In this document: piece by piece, positions 7,989-17,816 of the stretch | Layout of the letters: every line of letters starts with the position of its first letter | Numbering within the stretch: position 1 is the first letter of the stretch | NCBI GenBank assembly: GCA_903858015.1 | Contig: CAIOGZ010000092.1 | Location: 1 to 64,000, forward strand | From: an uncultured cyanobacterium | GTDB lineage: Bacteria; Cyanobacteriota; Cyanobacteriia; PCC-6307; Cyanobiaceae | Length of the DNA stretch: 64,000 nt | Reading direction: 5' to 3' | Notes under the pieces: generated by a model | Databases searched by the model: none | The model's input: only the letters and a program-made list of their open reading frames with translations | Told to the model about the DNA's origin: nothing | Made by a program: the position numbers and the translations under genes

Positions 7989-9941
7989 TCACGGCTTTAT
8001 GGGCGAACGGTTCTGAGACCTTGCTCGGGAGCACATCAGATCTAATTCTTGATTCATCTGCACATCAAAGTTCATGGAGGTCAGCACACAGTGCGCCTCT
8101 ATGACCCGATCTCTCCGGGCAGCCAATGCCGAGGGATTACAAGCAAGCTCGGTCAAGTCATTGACCATGTCGATATCTGTAAGACTACCCGGCAGAGCTT
8201 GTTGGACCATGAGTGGCAGGCCACGCATGGCGTGGGGTGTGCAAACAATTGGCAACTCAGTCTGGATAGCTTCTAAGGATTTGATCGCTATTCCACCCCC
8301 ATTAGTGATCGGAAGAAGTATCAAGTTGGCCCGTTGGTACTCCGCTTGAAGGTCGTCAACAAGGCCGGCAAATTTTACATTTGGGTGGGAGTAATCCTCA
8401 AAAGAACGATTGATATTGCCAATGATAGTCAACTGATAGGGCAGGGATTTGATCTTGGGCCAGACTCGTTTCAGAAACCATGCCAGACTTCGCTCATTAG
8501 CCGGATTGCGACTGGCAACGATGAGGGCTTGCAAGACAGGCGATCGGCACGGGGCATTACTGACCGGCTTGGGAACGGAATCAGGGACAGGAATATAATA
8601 AAAAAAGTCACCGCTTGGTCGATATTTCTTGACAAGCTCAATCTCCTCCCGACTAACCATCGTTACTCGATCAGCAACATCCACAATCGCAAGCTCCTCC
8701 TTGAGGCATTCCGTAAAGGGGGCGGCCCGCATGCGAGCGTTCTGATGATAATCATGGGAGACGTAATTAAGCGATTGAATGTCGTGGGTATCCAAAAAAA
8801 CCGGCACGTTAGGCTTGAGGCCCTTGGCCAAGGGGAGTGTAAAATAATGATTCACGTAAAGATAATCGATTCGGGCGCTTGAAATTAACCGTTTCAAGCC
8901 GCGAGGCACCACGCATTGCTGGTAGAAGATTGGCATATATCCAGCAACCGTTTTCGGACGCCGAATAATCGTAAAAAAGATCATGACTAAGAGTGAGACC
9001 GGCAGGAAAGCACGCCTCAAATTGATATGAAAAGCAGGGGAGAGAGTTTCCTCGACTTCGGCTATTTTTTCAGCAATATCTGCTCGGCCACAAAATACGG
9101 CATAGGGCTGTAGTGCTACGTCGATAAGGATTGAGCCTCGCGCCTGGAACAACTTTGAAAGCTTGGCAAACGTGGTCGCCGACCCGCACTTCATCCAGTC
9201 GGGGCGAAAAAAAAGTACTTTTTCCGGATTTCGGGTCGTCAGCTGACTGTTCTTGAGCAGATCGGCCCAATCGGCACTAGCGCATTTTTTGGCCAACAAA
9301 GGTTTCTCCACCAAAGAATCAAACTCAAGGGCCTGCAGAGGAAATGGAGTATCAGGCTGACTCGGTACGGCTTCCGATCCGTCCAGAAGGACTGTGACAC
9401 CCCAGTGACGCAGGGTGGCCAGCTTAAGTGGGTCCCAATCAGAGGAATCCAGCAACACCAAAACGATGCCTGCCGGCACCTCATTGGCAAAAAGAAAAAT
9501 AAGCTCAACAAGCTTCAGGCCGCGATCGAGACTGTGGGCGAAGATCACGGCCCTCGAATTAGGCTTATTCCAGGCCATCATCCAACGAAGTGATGAATAG
9601 AGGTTGGAGTCAATATTAGAAAACCAGTGATAACTAGGACTGAACTTGAACCGGGACAAGACATGGCGCCGAATCCTGCCGATTCCTCTGTAATGGGGCG
9701 CTTTACCGCTTGACCTCTTACGCTCAGCTTTAACAATCTGCCGACTCAGGTGAGGTCCCCGATAACGGCCGAGGATGCGTGCCTGCACATTGATAGATTC
9801 CGGCAATGTTTCCTCAATACGTACAAGATATGAAAACGCTCTGTAATCATCTAAGGCTCCAAGGGTTTCAAAGATAGCGTATACGGTATGCAAGGGATGA
9901 CCGACTTGCGGCAGAGTCATGATTGCTTCTTTTTCGGTCAT
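7989..9941 (-). CDS. large GT4-type glycosyltransferase
   Basis: Protein of 650 residues, first gene of the minus-strand heptose/glycan operon. From about residue 330 it follows a GT4 layout: FLDTHDIQSLNY and REEIELVKKY in the acceptor half, then ALIVASRNPANERSLAWFL, LTIIGNINRSFEDYSHPNVK, GLVDDLQAEYQRANLILLPI and GGGIAIKSLEAIQTELPIV, with the donor-binding K-x-x-E. The first 300 residues are unlike standard GT-B N-termini, and a hydrophobic segment (PVSLLVMIFFTIIRR) near residue 315 suggests membrane association. ATG 9941 begins MTEKEAIMTL. It probably adds a sugar during assembly of the exported polysaccharide. Confidence 0.78.
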   Translation of the reverse strand: MTEKEAIMTLPQVGHPLHTVYAIFETLGALDDYRAFSYLVRIEETLPESINVQARILGRYRGPHLSRQIVKAERKRSSGKAPHYRGIGRIRRHVLSRFKFSPSYHWFSNIDSNLYSSLRWMMAWNKPNSRAVIFAHSLDRGLKLVELIFLFANEVPAGIVLVLLDSSDWDPLKLATLRHWGVTVLLDGSEAVPSQPDTPFPLQALEFDSLVEKPLLAKKCASADWADLLKNSQLTTRNPEKVLFFRPDWMKCGSATTFAKLSKLFQARGSILIDVALQPYAVFCGRADIAEKIAEVEETLSPAFHINLRRAFLPVSLLVMIFFTIIRRPKTVAGYMPIFYQQCVVPRGLKRLISSARIDYLYVNHYFTLPLAKGLKPNVPVFLDTHDIQSLNYVSHDYHQNARMRAAPFTECLKEELAIVDVADRVTMVSREEIELVKKYRPSGDFFYYIPVPDSVPKPVSNAPCRSPVLQALIVASRNPANERSLAWFLKRVWPKIKSLPYQLTIIGNINRSFEDYSHPNVKFAGLVDDLQAEYQRANLILLPITNGGGIAIKSLEAIQTELPIVCTPHAMRGLPLMVQQALPGSLTDIDMVNDLTELACNPSALAARRDRVIEAHCVLTSMNFDVQMNQELDLMCSRARSQNRSPIKP

Positions 9942-10452
9942 TGCTCGCAGGGGCGTTCGCGATCTTGGTAATCCAAAGACTATACAGCATCGGAGGGCAA
10001 TTTTTCCAAGCTTCTACTCGCGCTCTGGAGGGGACGAATCTGGTTAAAATTAAAAGTACTAAACAGCATAGCCCCGATCCAGGCGAAACACTGATTGCCA
10101 AGCCAGAAACAAGTCAGGCTGCCAGCTACAGCCTTGCCCAAAACATGCACAAGCCAATCAGATCTCAGTCGAACTTCTACTTATGAGTACTGATACTGCA
10201 GTTGGCTTAATACCTGTCCCAAATCTGGCAACTTGGTTGCTGTGCGATTGTGATTTCATCCGGCCGTCGACAGGGCAGGGCCTAAGGAGCGCAATTGAAT
10301 CGCGCTCCACCATTCAGTAGTGGCAGTGTGGCCTGGTTAAAGCTGGGCCAATAGCGGAACCGGATCGGGACAGTTGTGGCTCGTGCGATATACTCAGTTG
10401 GTAAACCCCACGATCCAGGTCCACCTCACGAGTGAGATGTCCTCCCTGAGCC
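9942..10452. other. divergent intergenic region of the glycan island
   Basis: About 510 bases separate the minus-strand glycan operon from the plus-strand exporter genes. The stretch is AT-richer than its surroundings and has no convincing coding frame. It should hold promoters for both operons, but I see no unambiguous -35/-10 pair or operator. Confidence 0.5.
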
Positions 10453-11244
10453 ATGAGAGATGACCATACCGTCGAGGCTGAACCAGTTCTGGAACTTGAA
10501 CATGTGAATCTCGAAATCCCCGTCTTCAGCTCCGAGAGCCGCAGCATTGGTTCGGTTTTCCTACGAACATTGACCGGTGGCAAACTCAAACGCGATCGTG
10601 GTCATGCATGCATAGACGCTTTGCGTGACCTCAACGTATCGATTAAAAGTGGTGAAAGAATTGCTTTGATTGGCCACAATGGGGCCGGCAAGAGCACCTT
10701 CCTAAGACTGATCAGCGGCATCTACCAACCGAGTAGTGGCGTACTCAAGGTTCACCAGTTTGTCTACCCGATGATCAGCAGAAGCTTCATCACGAGTCCC
10801 GAACTGAGTGGATTCCAGGCAATCAAAGCCCACTATTTAACTATCCACGGAAATTTACAGGGTTTCTCGGTGTTTGCCCAGAATGTCATCGACTTCTGCG
10901 GCCTTGGTGACTTTATCTATTTGCCCATCAAAGGCTATAGCCAGGGTATGGCGGCTAGACTTTTGTTTGCCATGCTGACCGGAATCCCCCACCAATGCCT
11001 GGCCATCGATGAAGGTTTTGGCGCCGGGGACAGCCGCTTTGTGGAAGCAGCTCAGAACCGACTTGATCGCTTTCTGGAAACTGCCGGCACCCTGCTCCTG
11101 GCTTCCCATTCCGACTCGCTTCTGCAACGCTTCTGTGAACGAGGCCTGGTATTTCACCAGGGGCGCATCGTGATGGATGCAGATCTAAATGAGGCACTTG
11201 CATTTTACCACAGCGAGCAATTTACCGAAATCAGTCATGTTTGA
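10453..11244 (+). CDS. wzt: polysaccharide ABC transporter ATP-binding protein (Wzt/KpsT-like)
   Basis: ATPase subunit, 263 residues, of an ABC-2 exporter moving a lipid-linked polysaccharide across the inner membrane. Walker A is GHNGAGKST at about residue 74, the signature is YSQGMAARLLF near 162, Walker B with the Wzt-specific tail is CLAIDEGFGAGD near 182, and the H-loop is LLASHSDS. It ends shortly after the ATPase domain and lacks the C-terminal carbohydrate-binding domain of the long Wzt class, so chain-end recognition by Wzt is not expected. The permease starts three bases later. Confidence 0.9.
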   Translation: MRDDHTVEAEPVLELEHVNLEIPVFSSESRSIGSVFLRTLTGGKLKRDRGHACIDALRDLNVSIKSGERIALIGHNGAGKSTFLRLISGIYQPSSGVLKVHQFVYPMISRSFITSPELSGFQAIKAHYLTIHGNLQGFSVFAQNVIDFCGLGDFIYLPIKGYSQGMAARLLFAMLTGIPHQCLAIDEGFGAGDSRFVEAAQNRLDRFLETAGTLLLASHSDSLLQRFCERGLVFHQGRIVMDADLNEALAFYHSEQFTEISHV

Positions 11245-11247
11245 GCC

Positions 11248-12102
11248 ATGAATCAGTCCCCCAGCTCCATTCCGCACAATCACATCCCGGATCTTCTCAA
11301 GCTGTGGCAGTTGAGTCAACAATCCCCATGGGGACAACTTAGGTTTGCCTGGCATAGCAGGCGTGTGTGGTGGTTTACCGCGACAGCACGAACAAAGGCC
11401 CGCTATGTGCGCACGAAGCTCGGCAATCTCTGGCTTGGCTTAACCAATCTCTTGTCCATTGCCGCTCTCGCCGCCGTCTACGGTACCGTATTTAAGGTTG
11501 AAAACTTTAGAGAGTATGCTGTCTACCTCGGCGTCGGCCTGGTGCTTTGGAATTCTCTCTCAGGAGCGATTGGAAGCGCACCCCAACTGTTTGAGCAGAA
11601 CCGAGACAGCATTAACAATATCAATCTTCCGCCGCTCTTCTATGCCCTAGAGGAGTGGGCATTTCAATTGCAGACTTTTTTGCAGTCCTTTGCCATGGTC
11701 CTGCTCGGATTGACGCTGTTGCAGCACAGCCTACTCTTGAATGTACTAGTTTATGGACTGCCTGGAATCCTCAATTTCGCCGTCTTCTTATTCTGGCTAC
11801 CCCTGCTGGTCTGCCTGGTTGGGGCTCGGTTTAAGGATTTCTATCAGCTGGTTCCGATTGTCTTGCAACTCGTCTTCTTGCTCTCTCCGATCCTGTATAT
11901 GAAATCTAATCTGGGTTCCATGAATTGGATCACTTCCTTAAATCCCCTCTATAATTCCTTCAGCCCGCTTAGGGATTCTGTGATCCATGGCCATCCCGCC
12001 GTTCATGCCAATCTGATCCAGCTGATCAGCAACCTTATCGGACTCTACGTCTCATTGGTTTTCCTGCGCAAAGAGCGCAAGATTCTGCCTTTCCTGGTTT
12101 AA
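11248..12102 (+). CDS. wzm: polysaccharide ABC transporter permease (Wzm-like)
   Basis: ABC-2 type permease of 284 residues with about six hydrophobic segments (for example LSIAALAAVYGTVF, YLGVGLVLWNSLSGAI, FAVFLFWLPLLVCLVG and LVFLLSPILYM). The N-terminal TKARYVRTKLGNLWLGLTN resembles the amphipathic helix and RYR-L-G-LW signature of Wzm/KpsM/TagG permeases. Only three bases separate it from the ATPase gene, so the two form one exporter. Permease-second order is the reverse of many O-antigen clusters. It is convergent with the glycosyltransferase at 12153-12977. Confidence 0.9.
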   Translation: MNQSPSSIPHNHIPDLLKLWQLSQQSPWGQLRFAWHSRRVWWFTATARTKARYVRTKLGNLWLGLTNLLSIAALAAVYGTVFKVENFREYAVYLGVGLVLWNSLSGAIGSAPQLFEQNRDSINNINLPPLFYALEEWAFQLQTFLQSFAMVLLGLTLLQHSLLLNVLVYGLPGILNFAVFLFWLPLLVCLVGARFKDFYQLVPIVLQLVFLLSPILYMKSNLGSMNWITSLNPLYNSFSPLRDSVIHGHPAVHANLIQLISNLIGLYVSLVFLRKERKILPFLV

Positions 12103-12152
12103 GCCCAGCGGGCTGCCGCTGAGCCAGAAAAAGAACAATCATTCCCAAGCGT

Positions 12153-12977
12153 TCACCATAATTTCCAGCCCCACTTGCTGAAATACAGCCAGGAGCTGTG
12201 AATGTTGACCAGACCCAGCCATAAACTCTGATAACTACCGCGGCCCCAGTCGTGCCTGATCGATTTGACGGGCAGGTGCACACACCTGCCAAGTCGCCTC
12301 AGCTTACGGGTGATATCAGCATCTTCAAGATAGAGAAAGAAGTGTGGATCAAAGCCATTGACGGCAACAAAAGCATCCGCCCTGATTAGCATGCAACAAC
12401 CGCTTAGATAGGGGACCTCAAAGGTTGTGGCGTAATCATGGTCGCCCATGACATACCACCGGTCATAGCGTTTCAGCCAAGCGGGTTTCAGCCATCCCGG
12501 GATGAAGCGGCGACTTAATAGACCAAGAACCGTTGGATCGCGTTTGCAGAGTTTCTGAATTCTGTCCTCACCATCCCTGATCTGCGGCACGGCAAGGGTC
12601 ACATCTGGATGGCCTTTAAGCCAGGCAAGCAAGCCGGGAAAGCAGTCGGGATCCCAACTGAGATCAGTATTCATGACCCCCAGATAAGTTGGAAGCTGGG
12701 GCAGTTGACGCACCAACTGATTCACCGCTTTGCCATAGCCAGGATTATCAAGTAAAGCCAGGAAGTGATCGGCACGGCTGGCAAGTTGATCAATCGGTTC
12801 ACCAGGGCGATGATCATTGACAACTATACTGTAGCCGATGGCAGCTGGCAAAGAGGCTAGGCAAGCCCGCAACCGGGCTACCTCCTGAGCAGAGGGATGG
12901 AAGGCCACAAAGAGAAGCATTAGCTCCCGCTGATTAAGCACTGTTTCTTCCCGCATCTCCGTGGAATGTGGTAGCAA
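12153..12977 (-). CDS. family 2 glycosyltransferase (rhamnosyltransferase-like)
   Basis: GT-A fold family 2 glycosyltransferase, 274 residues. It shows IVVNDHRPGEP, NPGYGKAVNQLV, VMNTDLSWDPDCF (the D-x-D equivalent is NTD), YLSGCCMLIRADAFVAVNGF and HFFLYLEDADITRKLRRLGR, the E-D-x-D/E metal/base motif of WbbL-like transferases. In-frame later starts exist at residues 8 and 20; the longest frame is given. It is convergent with wzm and is the last glycan gene before the GC-rich core. Confidence 0.85.
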   Translation of the reverse strand: MLPHSTEMREETVLNQRELMLLFVAFHPSAQEVARLRACLASLPAAIGYSIVVNDHRPGEPIDQLASRADHFLALLDNPGYGKAVNQLVRQLPQLPTYLGVMNTDLSWDPDCFPGLLAWLKGHPDVTLAVPQIRDGEDRIQKLCKRDPTVLGLLSRRFIPGWLKPAWLKRYDRWYVMGDHDYATTFEVPYLSGCCMLIRADAFVAVNGFDPHFFLYLEDADITRKLRRLGRCVHLPVKSIRHDWGRGSYQSLWLGLVNIHSSWLYFSKWGWKLW

Positions 12978-13122
12978 AGATTCCAGAGGCGCTCACTGAA
13001 TGTCCGCTTGCCATGCTTCCCCATGACAAAAAGGGCCGAACAGCCGGCTGGACGGCAGCGAGCCAATCCCAAGGGGCCGCCACCGATGCCAACCTAGCTT
13101 CAACAAAACCAAGCCCCATCCA

Positions 13123-13614
13123 CTAGCAAAGCTCTGACCTCCCCAGCGCCCCCATCAAACTCCCCATCTCCAGCGCCTGCATCGCGTAGCTCCAGCCCAG
13201 ATTGCTCTTGATTCCAGCCCGCTCCAGGGCCTGCTGCAGGGTGTCGGTGGTGAGCACGCCGAAGATCACCGGGATGCCGGTGTCGCGGGCCACGGCGGCC
13301 ACGCCCTTGCCCACCTCGGCCACCACCACATCAAAGTGGGGGGTGTCACCGCGGATCACCGCCCCCAGGGTGATCACCACCTGGTAACGGCCGCTGGCGG
13401 CGAGGCGCTGCGCCACCAGGGGGATCTCAAAGCTGCCGGGCACCCAGGCCACATCCAGCTGCCCACTGGTGGGGGCCGTATCGATGCCGTGGCGGGACAA
13501 GCAATCGAGGCAACCGCTCAACAATTTGCCCGTGACCAGGTCGTTGAACCGGGCGACCACCACGGCGATGTTCAGACCCGCCGTATCGGTGAAGCGACCT
13601 TCGAATACCGTCAA
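13123..13614 (-). CDS. ribH: 6,7-dimethyl-8-ribityllumazine synthase
   Basis: Penultimate enzyme of riboflavin synthesis, condensing ribitylaminouracil with 3,4-dihydroxybutanone 4-phosphate; the family assembles into cytoplasmic shells. At 163 residues it has normal length. It contains [14 protein letters not shown] (substrate-binding Phe and Asn), [14 protein letters not shown] and [14 protein letters not shown] with the catalytic His in the usual place, and [14 protein letters not shown]. It lies four bases downstream of psbZ on the same strand, the usual cyanobacterial arrangement, and divergent mutS is on the far side of psbZ. Confidence 0.96.
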   Translation of the reverse strand: MTVFEGRFTDTAGLNIAVVVARFNDLVTGKLLSGCLDCLSRHGIDTAPTSGQLDVAWVPGSFEIPLVAQRLAASGRYQVVITLGAVIRGDTPHFDVVVAEVGKGVAAVARDTGIPVIFGVLTTDTLQQALERAGIKSNLGWSYAMQALEMGSLMGALGRSELC

Positions 13615-13618
13615 AACT

Positions 13619-13807
13619 TCAGACCACGAAAAAGCTCACGCCCCAGTTGAGCAGAACGAGGGCCACCCAGGCGGCGCCACCGATCAGGATCAGGCGGTTG
13701 GAGCGGCCGCTGTCCTCGCTGCTGGCGTAGAGCACCGGGATCGCCACGATCAAGGCGAACGACAGCACCACCAGGGCCAGGACGGTGAGGGTGTTGATGA
13801 TCTGCAT
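13619..13807 (-). CDS. psbZ: photosystem II reaction centre protein Z
   Basis: Small thylakoid membrane subunit of photosystem II (Ycf9), 62 residues, the standard length. Two hydrophobic helices ([19 protein letters not shown] and [20 protein letters not shown]) are joined by the hydrophilic loop [11 protein letters not shown], which matches the family layout. PsbZ sits at the PSII periphery and affects antenna interaction and dimer stability. It is transcribed with ribH and divergently from mutS across a 263-base gap that holds paired palindromes. Confidence 0.95.
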   Translation of the reverse strand: MQIINTLTVLALVVLSFALIVAIPVLYASSEDSGRSNRLILIGGAAWVALVLLNWGVSFFVV

Positions 13808-13989
13808 GAGAGGTGCTGGGGGAGGGCGCGGCGGCCGGATCAGGCAGTGGTGGGATTCTCACACGCAACCCCCAGGCGCCTGGGGAGCCCCTGGGCTTCC
13901 TTCACAAGTTGTGGGGCATGGCCTGGAGCTGGGGCCTGGAGCGGGGGCCTGAAGCGAGGCGGCAGGGGCGGCAGGGGGCGATCAGGCCA

Positions 13990-14035
13990 CCACCGATGGT
14001 GGCGATGTAATTGGCTAACCACCATCGATGGTGGT
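13990..14035. repeat. paired palindromes in the psbZ-mutS divergent region
   Basis: Two related inverted repeats lie 36-81 bases before the mutS start. The first is CCACC-GAT-GGTGG at 13990-14002 and the second is the perfect 18-base palindrome ACCACCATCGATGGTGGT at 14018-14035. They share the CCACC/GGTGG arms and their centres are about 30 bases (three helical turns) apart, as expected of a dimeric regulator binding twice. They could instead be a cruciform or a simple ACC/GGT repeat. Confidence 0.6.
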
Positions 14036-14070
14036 GGTGGTAAAATTGGCTTTCTCCCACCCCCAGTGCC

Positions 14071-17000
14071 ATGGTGGCGCCAGCCGGCCAGCAGCTGTCC
14101 CTGGTGGCTGCACTGGATCTGCAGGGGAGCCTCTTCCCGGAGGCCGCCGCTGCCGCTGGATCTGGCCAAGCCGGCCCCAGCTCTGACGCTTCCACCCCAG
14201 GGGCCGACCACGCCGATGGCCCCCTCGACGACGATGGCCTGCTGCAGGCCGATGCCGCGGCCAGGCCGCGCCGGCGCCGGGTCGCGGCCGCTGGCGCCCA
14301 GCCCTCCCGACGGGCCCTGGAGCCGGAGAGCGGCGCTGGCGAGCCTGGCGCAGCTGCCCCAACGGCCAGTGTCAAGGCCAGCACCAGCCCCCAGGGCGAA
14401 GCTGTGGCGCCAAGCCAGGGCAGCACCGCAGCAATCAGTTCATCAATCAGCCCAACCCTCGCCAGCGGCCCTTCCCCTGGCTCCCCCCAGCCGCCCGAAG
14501 GCGACCTGCCCCGCTGGCACCACCACAGCCTGCTGAACCCGGCGGCCCTGCCGCCGGCGTTGCGCCACTACGTGGAACTCAAGGCCGCCCATCCCGAGCG
14601 GGTGCTGCTCTACCGCCTTGGCGACTTCTACGAGTTCTTCTTCGAGGACGCGATCCTGCTCTCGCGCCTGCTGGAGCTCACCCTCACCGGCAAGGAGGCC
14701 GGCAAGGCGATCGGCCGCGTGCCGATGGCGGGCATCCCCCACCACGCCGCCGAGCGCTACTGCGCCGAACTGGTGCGCCACGGCCTCAGCGTGGCGCTCT
14801 GCGACCAGCTCGAGGCCACGCCCGCCAAGGGGGCCCTGCTCCGCCGCGGCATCACCCGGGTACTGACCCCCGGCACCGTGCTGGAGGAGGGGATGCTCAC
14901 GGCCCGGCGCAACAACTGGCTCTGCGCCGTGGTGCCGGCCAGCGGCGGCCGCTGGGGGTTGGCGGTGGCGGATGTCAGCACCGGCGAGTTCCGGGTCACC
15001 GAGCGGGAGGGGAGCGGAGCCCTGCACCAGGAGCTGCTGCAGCTCGAAGCGGCGGAAGTGCTCTGGCCTGAACCCCAAGCGGACCCCGCGCCCCCCCCCG
15101 CCTGGTGCCCCGAGCCGCAACGGCTGACGGCCCTGCCCCGCACCCCGTTTGAGGCCCCCCAGGCCCGGGCCCGGTTGCTGGCCCACTTCCGCCTGGCCAG
15201 CCTCGATGGCCTCGGCCTCGGCGAACACCCCTTGGCGATGCGCGCGGCCGGCGGCCTGCTGGCCTACCTCGACACCACCCAACCGATCCCCGTGGTGGCG
15301 GCGCCAACGGCCCCAGCCAGCGCCGACGGCGGCAGCGGAGTGGGCCCCATCCCCCTGGAGCCGCCCACGCTGTGGCACGCCGGCGACCAACTGGTGCTCG
15401 ATGCCCAGACCCGCCGCAACCTCGAACTCACCCGCACCCAGCTCGGCGGCGGCCTGCAGGGCTCGCTGCTCTGGGCGCTCGATCGCACCGCCACCGCCAT
15501 GGGCGGCCGCTGCCTGCGCCGCTGGATCGAAGCCCCCCTGGTGGACCGCGCCGCGATCCTGGTGCGCCAGGAGGCCGTGGCTGAACTGGTAGAGCACCGC
15601 CCCCTGCGCCTCGCCCTGCGCCGGCTGCTGCGGCCGATGGGGGATCTGGAGCGCCTGGCGGGCCGCGCCGGCGCCGGCAGCGCCTCGGCCCGCGATCTGG
15701 TGGCCCTGGCCGACGGCCTGGAACGGCTGCCGCGGTTGGCGGCTCTGCTCAAGGACTGCCGCAGCCAACCCCTGCAAGCCCTGGGCCAACCCTGGCCTGA
15801 GCTCGCGGCCCTAGCGGCCGAACTGCGCCACCACCTGCTCGACACCCCGCCCCTGGCCCTGGGCGAAGGCGGCCTGATCCACGACGGCGTCGACCCCCTG
15901 CTCGATGGCCTGCGCAACCAGCTCGACGACCAGGACGGCTGGCTGGCCGAGCAGGAGGCCAACGAGCGCCGCGCCAGCGGCAACCCCAACCTGCGGCTCC
16001 AGTACCACCGCAGCTTCGGCTATTTCCTGGCGGTGAGCCGGGCCCGGGCCGCCAGCGTGCCCGACCACTGGATCCGCCGCCAGACCCTGGCCAACGAAGA
16101 ACGGTTCGTCACCCCCGCCCTCAAGGGCCGCGAAGGGCGCATCCTGCAGCTGCGGGCCCGCGCCGCCCAACGGGAGTACGAGCTGTTCAGCGGCCTGCGC
16201 GCCCGGGTTGGCGAGCGGGCCGGGCCGATCCGCGCCGCCGCACGCCTGGTGGCGGAGCTCGATGCCCTCGCCTCCCTGGCGGAGGTGGCGGCCAGCGGCG
16301 GTTACTGCCGCCCCGAGCTGGTGGAAGGCCGGCAGCTGCTGATCGAGGCCGGCCGCCACCCGGTGGTGGAGCAGCTGCTGGTGGAGGAGAGCTTCACCGC
16401 CAACGACCTGGCCCTGGGGGGCGTTGGCTTGGCTGCCCCCGACCTGCTGGTGCTCACCGGGCCCAATGCCAGCGGCAAGAGCTGCTACCTGCGCCAGGCG
16501 GGGTTGCTGCAGCTGATGGCCCAAATCGGCTCCTGGATTCCGGCCCGCTCCGCCCGCCTCGGCATCGCCGATCGGATTTTCACCCGCGTCGGCGCCGTCG
16601 ACGACCTGGCCAGCGGCCAATCCACCTTCATGGTGGAGATGGCCGAAACCGCCAACATCCTTCACCACGCCAGCGAGCGCTCCCTGGTGCTGCTCGATGA
16701 GATCGGCCGCGGCACGGCCACCTTCGATGGCCTCTCGATCGCCTGGGCGGTGGCGGAACACCTGGCCGGCGACCTCCGCGCCCGCACGATCTTCGCCACC
16801 CACTACCACGAGCTCAACGAGCTAGCCGAGCTGCTGCCCAACGTGGCCAATGCCCAGGTGCTGGTGGAGGAAACCGGCGAGGAGCTGGTGTTCCTGCATC
16901 GGGTGGTGCGGGGCGGCGCCAGCCGCAGCTACGGCATCGAGGCCGCCCGGCTGGCGGGCGTGCCCGCTTCGGTGGTGCTGCGCGCCCGCCAGGTGCTGGG

Positions 17001-17097
17001 CCGGATCGAGGCCAACAGCCATGTGGCCGTGGGCCTACGGCCGGCCGAAACGCAACCCGCCGAAGCCAGGCCAGACGACCTGGCCCGCGCCGCCTGA
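14071..17097 (+). CDS. mutS: DNA mismatch repair protein MutS
   Basis: Mismatch-recognition ATPase, 1008 residues against about 850-900 for most MutS1 proteins. The excess is a Pro/Ala-rich N-terminal extension of roughly 150 residues. The mismatch-reading motif [11 protein letters not shown] lies near residue 183, Walker [10 protein letters not shown] near 796, Walker [17 protein letters not shown] near 871 and the ABC His motif THYHELNEL near 909. The extension contains QLSLV and QGSLF, which resemble sliding-clamp binding pentapeptides, while the short C-terminus lacks one. The start is ATG 14071 after the palindromic pair; a later start would remove the extension. Divergent from psbZ-ribH. 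Confidence 0.96.
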   Translation: MVAPAGQQLSLVAALDLQGSLFPEAAAAAGSGQAGPSSDASTPGADHADGPLDDDGLLQADAAARPRRRRVAAAGAQPSRRALEPESGAGEPGAAAPTASVKASTSPQGEAVAPSQGSTAAISSSISPTLASGPSPGSPQPPEGDLPRWHHHSLLNPAALPPALRHYVELKAAHPERVLLYRLGDFYEFFFEDAILLSRLLELTLTGKEAGKAIGRVPMAGIPHHAAERYCAELVRHGLSVALCDQLEATPAKGALLRRGITRVLTPGTVLEEGMLTARRNNWLCAVVPASGGRWGLAVADVSTGEFRVTEREGSGALHQELLQLEAAEVLWPEPQADPAPPPAWCPEPQRLTALPRTPFEAPQARARLLAHFRLASLDGLGLGEHPLAMRAAGGLLAYLDTTQPIPVVAAPTAPASADGGSGVGPIPLEPPTLWHAGDQLVLDAQTRRNLELTRTQLGGGLQGSLLWALDRTATAMGGRCLRRWIEAPLVDRAAILVRQEAVAELVEHRPLRLALRRLLRPMGDLERLAGRAGAGSASARDLVALADGLERLPRLAALLKDCRSQPLQALGQPWPELAALAAELRHHLLDTPPLALGEGGLIHDGVDPLLDGLRNQLDDQDGWLAEQEANERRASGNPNLRLQYHRSFGYFLAVSRARAASVPDHWIRRQTLANEERFVTPALKGREGRILQLRARAAQREYELFSGLRARVGERAGPIRAAARLVAELDALASLAEVAASGGYCRPELVEGRQLLIEAGRHPVVEQLLVEESFTANDLALGGVGLAAPDLLVLTGPNASGKSCYLRQAGLLQLMAQIGSWIPARSARLGIADRIFTRVGAVDDLASGQSTFMVEMAETANILHHASERSLVLLDEIGRGTATFDGLSIAWAVAEHLAGDLRARTIFATHYHELNELAELLPNVANAQVLVEETGEELVFLHRVVRGGASRSYGIEAARLAGVPASVVLRARQVLGRIEANSHVAVGLRPAETQPAEARPDDLARAA

Positions 17098-17126
17098 AAC
17101 CACCCTGCCTGCTGTAGGCACTGGGA

Positions 17127-17816
17127 TCAGGGCGGCGTCGCCCTGGTCTCGGCGCTGAGCGGGCTATCCAACCAGGCGCGCCGCAACAGCGCATTCACCG
17201 CCGCAGCCACCAGACCAGCTCCGCCCCTGCTGCCCTCAAGCCGGATCTGGACCAAGCCGCTGGCCGCCAGATGGCGTTTGCTCTCGGCTACCCCAACGAA
17301 GCCCACGGGCATGCCGATCACCAGGGCCGGCGCTGGCAGGGCCGCCACCGTGCCGGGCGCCACCCGCCCTAACAGCAGCTCCAGCGCCGTGGGGGCACTA
17401 CCGATCAAGACCACCGCACCGGGATGGGCCTCCAGGGCCCGCTCCATGCCGATGGCGGCCCGGGTCCCCCCCAACGGCGCTGTGGCGGGAGCCCAGTCCA
17501 GAACCGTATGGACCGGATTGGCGAAGGTGCGGCGGGCCATCGGCGCCACGGCACTGGCGGCCATGGCCGTGTCGGTGAGAATCACGGCTCCCGCAGCCAG
17601 GGCTGCCATACCCCGCTCACAGGCCCCCGGACTGAACCGCAGGCAGGCTGTAATCGAGGCGTCGCCACAGCTGTGGACCAGCCGCTCCAGCAACTCCTGC
17701 TCCACCCCCTCCAGCCCCGTCTCCCCCAGCAGCGAGCGGATGCGGCGCACGCTTTCGCGGAAGATCGGGTGATCGAAGCCTGCGGCGTCTGGGCCTGCAG
17801 CGTCCGGTTTGGTCAA
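17127..17816 (-). CDS. cobH: precorrin-8X methylmutase
   Basis: Cobalamin-ring enzyme (CobH/CbiC) moving the C11 methyl group to C12 to give hydrogenobyrinate or its cobalt form. SCGDASITACLRFSPGA, VILTDTAMAASAV, NPVHTVLDWAPATAP and PALVIGMPVGFVGVAESK are family-typical. The longest frame begins at ATG 17898-17900 inside the upstream gene. I chose TTG 17816, which overlaps the epimerase stop as TTGA and gives 229 residues, close to family length. With cbiD at 56-57 kb it shows the strain makes a corrinoid, probably pseudocobalamin. Convergent with mutS. Confidence 0.92.
   Translation of the reverse strand: MTKPDAAGPDAAGFDHPIFRESVRRIRSLLGETGLEGVEQELLERLVHSCGDASITACLRFSPGACERGMAALAAGAVILTDTAMAASAVAPMARRTFANPVHTVLDWAPATAPLGGTRAAIGMERALEAHPGAVVLIGSAPTALELLLGRVAPGTVAALPAPALVIGMPVGFVGVAESKRHLAASGLVQIRLEGSRGGAGLVAAAVNALLRRAWLDSPLSAETRATPP

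Noticed and set aside
12102-12114. AGCCC-AGC-GGGCT hairpin after wzm as a terminator
   Set aside because: The five-base stem is short and no T-tract follows.
14443-15789. 448-codon open frame antisense to mutS
   Set aside because: It is a high-GC shadow frame: Ala/Gly/Gln-rich, no family motif, fully inside a certain gene.
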